A stretch of DNA of 64,000 nucleotides from JADJPO01 sp963828555 (lineage in GTDB: Bacteria; Actinomycetota; Actinomycetes; Actinomycetales; Kineosporiaceae), in contig CAWHEL010000004.1 of assembly GCA_963828555.1 (NCBI GenBank), positions 1,550,001 through 1,614,000 of the forward strand. The letters run 5' to 3'. The notes under the pieces are model-generated. The model searched no databases, had not been told where the DNA came from, and was given only the letters and a program-made list of their open reading frames with translations. This document shows positions 61,301 to 64,000 of this stretch, piece by piece; within the stretch, counting starts at the first letter, position 1, and every line of letters starts with the position of its first letter. The position numbers and the translations under genes are program-made.

Positions 61301-62569
61301 TCAGCCGACGGGCTGGGCTGCGACGAAGGTCTCCTTACCACCCTTCATCTGCAGGATGGTCATATCGATGGCGCTGGTGTCACCGGTCTTCGGGTCGATC
61401 TTGATCTCCTTGCCGATGACGGACTTGTCAGCCGGGATGATGATTCCCTCGCCGCTGAAGACCGCGTCGTTGACGCTCTTGCGGGTGCCGTCCGACTTCT
61501 CGATCGCCGCCAGGATGACCTGGACCGCCGCCACGCCGTACAGGGCGTAGCTGGTCGACGGCTCGGCGCCGTACTTGGCCTTGTAGTCGTCGAGCAGCTT
61601 CTTGCCCGCGCCACCTCCGGCCAACAGCTGGTCGGTCGACAGGCCGGCGAAGGACAGGTACATGCCCTCGCCCTGCGCCATCTTCTGCAGCTCCGGGTAC
61701 CCGCTGAAGCCGTCCGGCGCCATCAGCGTGGTCTGGGTGTTGTCACCCATCACCGAGACCTTGTCCTTGACCAGCTGACCGCCGTTGTTGTCGTAGATCC
61801 CGGCCAGGTAGATCATGTCCGGCGCGGTGGCCTTGATCTTGGTGAACAGGGCCGCATAGCTGGTCTGCTTGGCGTCCCACGGCTCGTTGGCGATCACGGT
61901 CATGCCGACCTTCTTCGCCTCAGCCTCGAAGGCCTTGCCGACGCCCTGACCGTAGGTCTGGTTGTCGTTGAGGATGTAGACCTTCTTCACACTCAGCTTC
62001 TGGGCCGCGAACTGCGCCGCCGCCGCACCCTGGTAGTCGTCGGTCGAGATGACGCGGGCGTAGTTGGGCTTGCCGGTGGGCTTGTACTTCTCCGGCTCTC
62101 CCGGGTCCCAGGTCTTGGTCAGACCAGGGTTGGTGTTGGCGTGCGAGACCATCAGCATCGGCCCACTGGGGTCCTGGTTCAGCACCGGCGTGATGATCTT
62201 CGCGCAGCCGGAGTTGTAGGTGCCCATCACGGCGACCTCGTCGACGTTCGCCACGTGGTCGGTCGCGTTCTTGGCACACGTCGCGTCGTCCCACGCGCCC
62301 TTGGCCGCCGTCGAGTCGTCATAGGGCTTGAACTCGATCGTGTACTTGCCGGCCTTGTTCCCGACCTGCTCCAGGTACAGCTTGATCGCGTTGTTCGTCG
62401 CGTCCGAAGCGTCCTTCGACGCACCCTGCAGCGGCAGGTCGCTGGAGATGACGAGCGTCTTGCCGCCACCCCCGTCGCCCCCGCCGGTGTCGGCCGAGCC
62501 GCCACCGCACGCCGCCAGTGCCACTGAGGAGAGCACCAGCGCCGCGCCCATCCTGACCGATGTCATCAT
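61301..62569 (-). CDS. Branched-chain amino-acid ABC transporter substrate-binding lipoprotein
   Basis: A 422-aa LivK-type lipoprotein. Signal and lipobox VALAACGGG; DLPLQGASKDASDATNNAIKLYLEQ starts lobe 1; VAVMGTYNSGCAKIITPVLNQ is the ligand loop; KVYILNDNQTYGQGVGKAFEAEA marks lobe 2. No permease or ATPase genes are visible within the window, so the rest of the transporter lies elsewhere or beyond 64 kb. It is a solitary gene between the GntR gene and a divergent oxidase. Confidence 0.92.
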   Translation of the reverse strand: MMTSVRMGAALVLSSVALAACGGGSADTGGGDGGGGKTLVISSDLPLQGASKDASDATNNAIKLYLEQVGNKAGKYTIEFKPYDDSTAAKGAWDDATCAKNATDHVANVDEVAVMGTYNSGCAKIITPVLNQDPSGPMLMVSHANTNPGLTKTWDPGEPEKYKPTGKPNYARVISTDDYQGAAAAQFAAQKLSVKKVYILNDNQTYGQGVGKAFEAEAKKVGMTVIANEPWDAKQTSYAALFTKIKATAPDMIYLAGIYDNNGGQLVKDKVSVMGDNTQTTLMAPDGFSGYPELQKMAQGEGMYLSFAGLSTDQLLAGGGAGKKLLDDYKAKYGAEPSTSYALYGVAAVQVILAAIEKSDGTRKSVNDAVFSGEGIIIPADKSVIGKEIKIDPKTGDTSAIDMTILQMKGGKETFVAAQPVG

Positions 62570-62620
62570 CGCTTCCCTTCAAGGGACCGGGCCGTGCCGA
62601 GTTCGGGTGAACCCGACACT

Positions 62621-62642
62621 GTTGACCGACAATCGGTTGACC
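62621..62642. promoter_or_regulatory. Direct repeat GTTGACC in the transporter-oxidase gap
   Basis: GTTGACC at 62621-62627 and 62636-62642 (15-bp period), enclosing CCGA-CAA-TCGG. It lies 52 bp upstream of the binding-protein start. It could be a promoter or regulator half-sites. Confidence 0.4.
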
Positions 62643-62672
62643 ATAGCTGCGGCGGGGCATAGTGTCACGGCG

Positions 62673-62685
62673 ATTGTATGACAAT
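62673..62685. promoter_or_regulatory. GntR/FCD-type operator
   Basis: Perfect palindrome ATTGT-ATG-ACAAT. It fits the FadR/VanR-subfamily consensus T-N-G-T-N3-A-C-N-A exactly. Centred between the divergent binding-protein and oxidase genes; the GntR-FCD regulator is encoded 1.5 kb away. Confidence 0.7.
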
Positions 62686-62778
62686 TTCGGTCACGATTCG
62701 CGCTCGATTCCGACAGCGATCCCTGGCCACGCCACCGGCGAGCAGGCAACGGCCAGCGGGGCATTGGGGAGGCGCACG

Positions 62779-64000
62779 ATGCACATCGTGGTCATCGGCG
62801 GCGGGGTCATCGGCCTGACCACGGCCTATCACCTGGCCCGCGAAGGTGCCGAGGTCACGGTGCTCGATGCCCGCCGCACCGGACTGGGGGCCTCGGCGAT
62901 CAACGCCGGTTGGTTCGTGCCTGCCGAGGCGATGCCGGTCCCGGGCCCGAAAGTCGTCGCCCAGACGATCCGGTGGATGCTCCAGCGGGACAGCCCGGTC
63001 TACATCCGCCCCTCCCTGGACCCGCGTTTCGTCTCCTTCATGCTGCGGATGTGGCGGCACTGCAACGATCGCGACCAGCGGGCGGGATTCCTGGCGCACC
63101 TGCGGCTTGCGCTGAACACCGCTCAGGTTCTCGACGAGTACCGCGCCGACGGCATGAACTACGAGATGCACGCCGAGGGCCTACTGATGGCCTTCACCCA
63201 GAAGGAGAACGTCGATCACCACGTGCGCAATCTCGACCTGGTCCGCGAGCACGACCTCGACCCCCAGGTCCTGCTCGGGGACGACGTCCGGGCCCACGAG
63301 CCGCTGCTCACCGACCAGGTGTACGGCGGAATCTTCTTCCCCACCGAGCGCCATCTCGACCCACGGGCGTTCGTCGAGGCGCTGCACACCCGGCTGATCG
63401 AACTGGGTGCCCAGATAGTCGAGAACGCCGCCGTCCAAGGGATCGAGGCCCGCGAGTCCTCGGGACGGCGCACGGTCACCGCTGTCCGCACCCACTCCGG
63501 ACCGGTCGCAGGCGACGCGTTCGTCCTCGCCGCTGGGGCCTGGACAGGTGAGCTGTCAGCCCTCTTCGGACGTCGGCTGCCGGTCCGCCCGGGCAAGGGC
63601 TACAGCGTCGACGTCGAACCGTTGCCGCTGCGCAGCGCGACCAACCTGTCCGACGTCAAGGTCGCTCTGACCCCGTTCACCGACCGGCTGCGCCTGGCCG
63701 GGACGATGGAGTTCGCGGGTCTCGACGAGGACGTGAACGACGTCCGGGTCGCCGCGATCCTGCGTGGACCGACGTCTTACCTCCGCGGCTGGCAGCCGCC
63801 GACCGGACCGCTGCGCCCGCAGGCCGGGATGCGTCCGATGACCCCTGACGGCCTGCCCGCGATCGGCGTCCACCCGGGCCTGGACAACGCCTACGTGAGC
63901 ACCGGCCACGGCATGCTCGGCGTCACCCTCGCTGCCGGCAGCGCCCTGGCGCTCACCGATCTCGTCCTGCGCGGCGTCCAGCGCCCCGAGCTCCTCCCCT
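62779..64000 (+). CDS. DadA-like FAD-dependent amino-acid oxidoreductase (partial)
   Basis: A DAO-fold flavoprotein; 407 codons are seen and the gene runs off the window. Dinucleotide-binding motif VVIGGGVIGLTTAYHLA at the N-terminus, SAINAGWFVPAEAM substrate region, RPGKGYSVDVE, and the DadA-type C-terminal AGMRPMTPDGLPAIG and NAYVSTGHGMLGVTLA. It should oxidise a D-amino acid or a secondary amine to a keto acid or imine. ATG follows GGGGAGG. Divergent from the amino-acid binding protein, sharing the GntR-type operator. Confidence 0.92.
   Translation, partial: MHIVVIGGGVIGLTTAYHLAREGAEVTVLDARRTGLGASAINAGWFVPAEAMPVPGPKVVAQTIRWMLQRDSPVYIRPSLDPRFVSFMLRMWRHCNDRDQRAGFLAHLRLALNTAQVLDEYRADGMNYEMHAEGLLMAFTQKENVDHHVRNLDLVREHDLDPQVLLGDDVRAHEPLLTDQVYGGIFFPTERHLDPRAFVEALHTRLIELGAQIVENAAVQGIEARESSGRRTVTAVRTHSGPVAGDAFVLAAGAWTGELSALFGRRLPVRPGKGYSVDVEPLPLRSATNLSDVKVALTPFTDRLRLAGTMEFAGLDEDVNDVRVAAILRGPTSYLRGWQPPTGPLRPQAGMRPMTPDGLPAIGVHPGLDNAYVSTGHGMLGVTLAAGSALALTDLVLRGVQRPELLP

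Overview
The window is GC-rich actinobacterial DNA. This rests on the strong G/C bias at third codon positions, many GTG starts, F420-dependent (PPOX-class) enzymes, a wax-ester-synthase/DGAT, an ANTAR/GAF protein, a GarA homologue, and a block syntenic with Mycobacterium tuberculosis Rv1822-Rv1832. The sequence alone does not allow a genus call. No rRNA, tRNA, CRISPR array, transposase or phage gene was recognised.

Layout. 1-2.2 kb: a minus-strand ArsR / SRPBCC / GXWXG-DUF4334 / GNAT operon. 2.2-7.1 kb: dimethylargininase coupled to pyruvate carboxylase, then a PilZ protein. 7.4-12.4 kb: a cytochrome P450 divergent from an F420/FMN enzyme, TrpB2, and a glutamate-cysteine-ligase family protein. 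12.4-16.7 kb: sbcD-sbcC. 16.8-27.8 kb: the conserved glycine-cleavage/cell-division block (gcvP behind a glycine riboswitch, a ParA-like ATPase, MerR, DUF151, FtsR-type MerR, garA, gcvH, DUF881-sbp-DUF881, pgsA-like, and a SigF-type sigma factor). 27.8-36.1 kb: GH32 glycosidase, PRC-barrel and GlsB-type stress genes, then a partner-switching module (SpoIIE phosphatase, ANTAR/GAF/PAS sensor, RsbW-like protein, STAS antagonist, second SigF-type sigma factor). 36.3-42.7 kb: cysK, a phosphotransferase-kinase fusion, and a WS/DGAT plus acyl-CoA ligase pair. 42.8-47.1 kb: a stretch with several broken genes. 47.3-51.1 kb: an exported DUF1800/DUF1501 pair. 51.1-55.7 kb: a minus-strand envelope cluster (lipoprotein, class F sortase, VWA/TPR protein, small membrane protein). 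55.8-60.5 kb: an MGH1-like glycosidase, a MarR/methyltransferase divergon, truncated haemoglobin and an esterase. 60.5-64.0 kb: GntR/FCD regulator, branched-chain amino-acid binding lipoprotein and a DadA-like oxidase running off the end.

How parts fit. Two SigF-type sigma factors, a SpoIIE phosphatase, an RsbW-like protein and a STAS antagonist make a likely general-stress switch. The divergent PRC-barrel and GlsB genes, 5-7 kb away, both carry matches to the Streptomyces sigma-B-type promoter and are natural targets. Glycine use is tied together by the riboswitch-controlled gcvP, gcvH and the GarA signalling protein. The 60.5-64 kb genes look like regulated amino-acid uptake and oxidation, with a GntR-type operator in the gap between transporter and oxidase.

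Two families of intergenic inverted repeats, not explained by genes, are the most novel signal. Family 1 (four copies) has long conserved arms and variable loops and sits mostly at 3' ends of genes. Family 2 (two clear copies and one half) has conserved arms and a conserved loop. gcvP, a GAF-ANTAR gene and a PPOX gene each carry short deletions in G/C runs. This suggests either assembly indels or recent decay and should be kept in mind when reading those entries.
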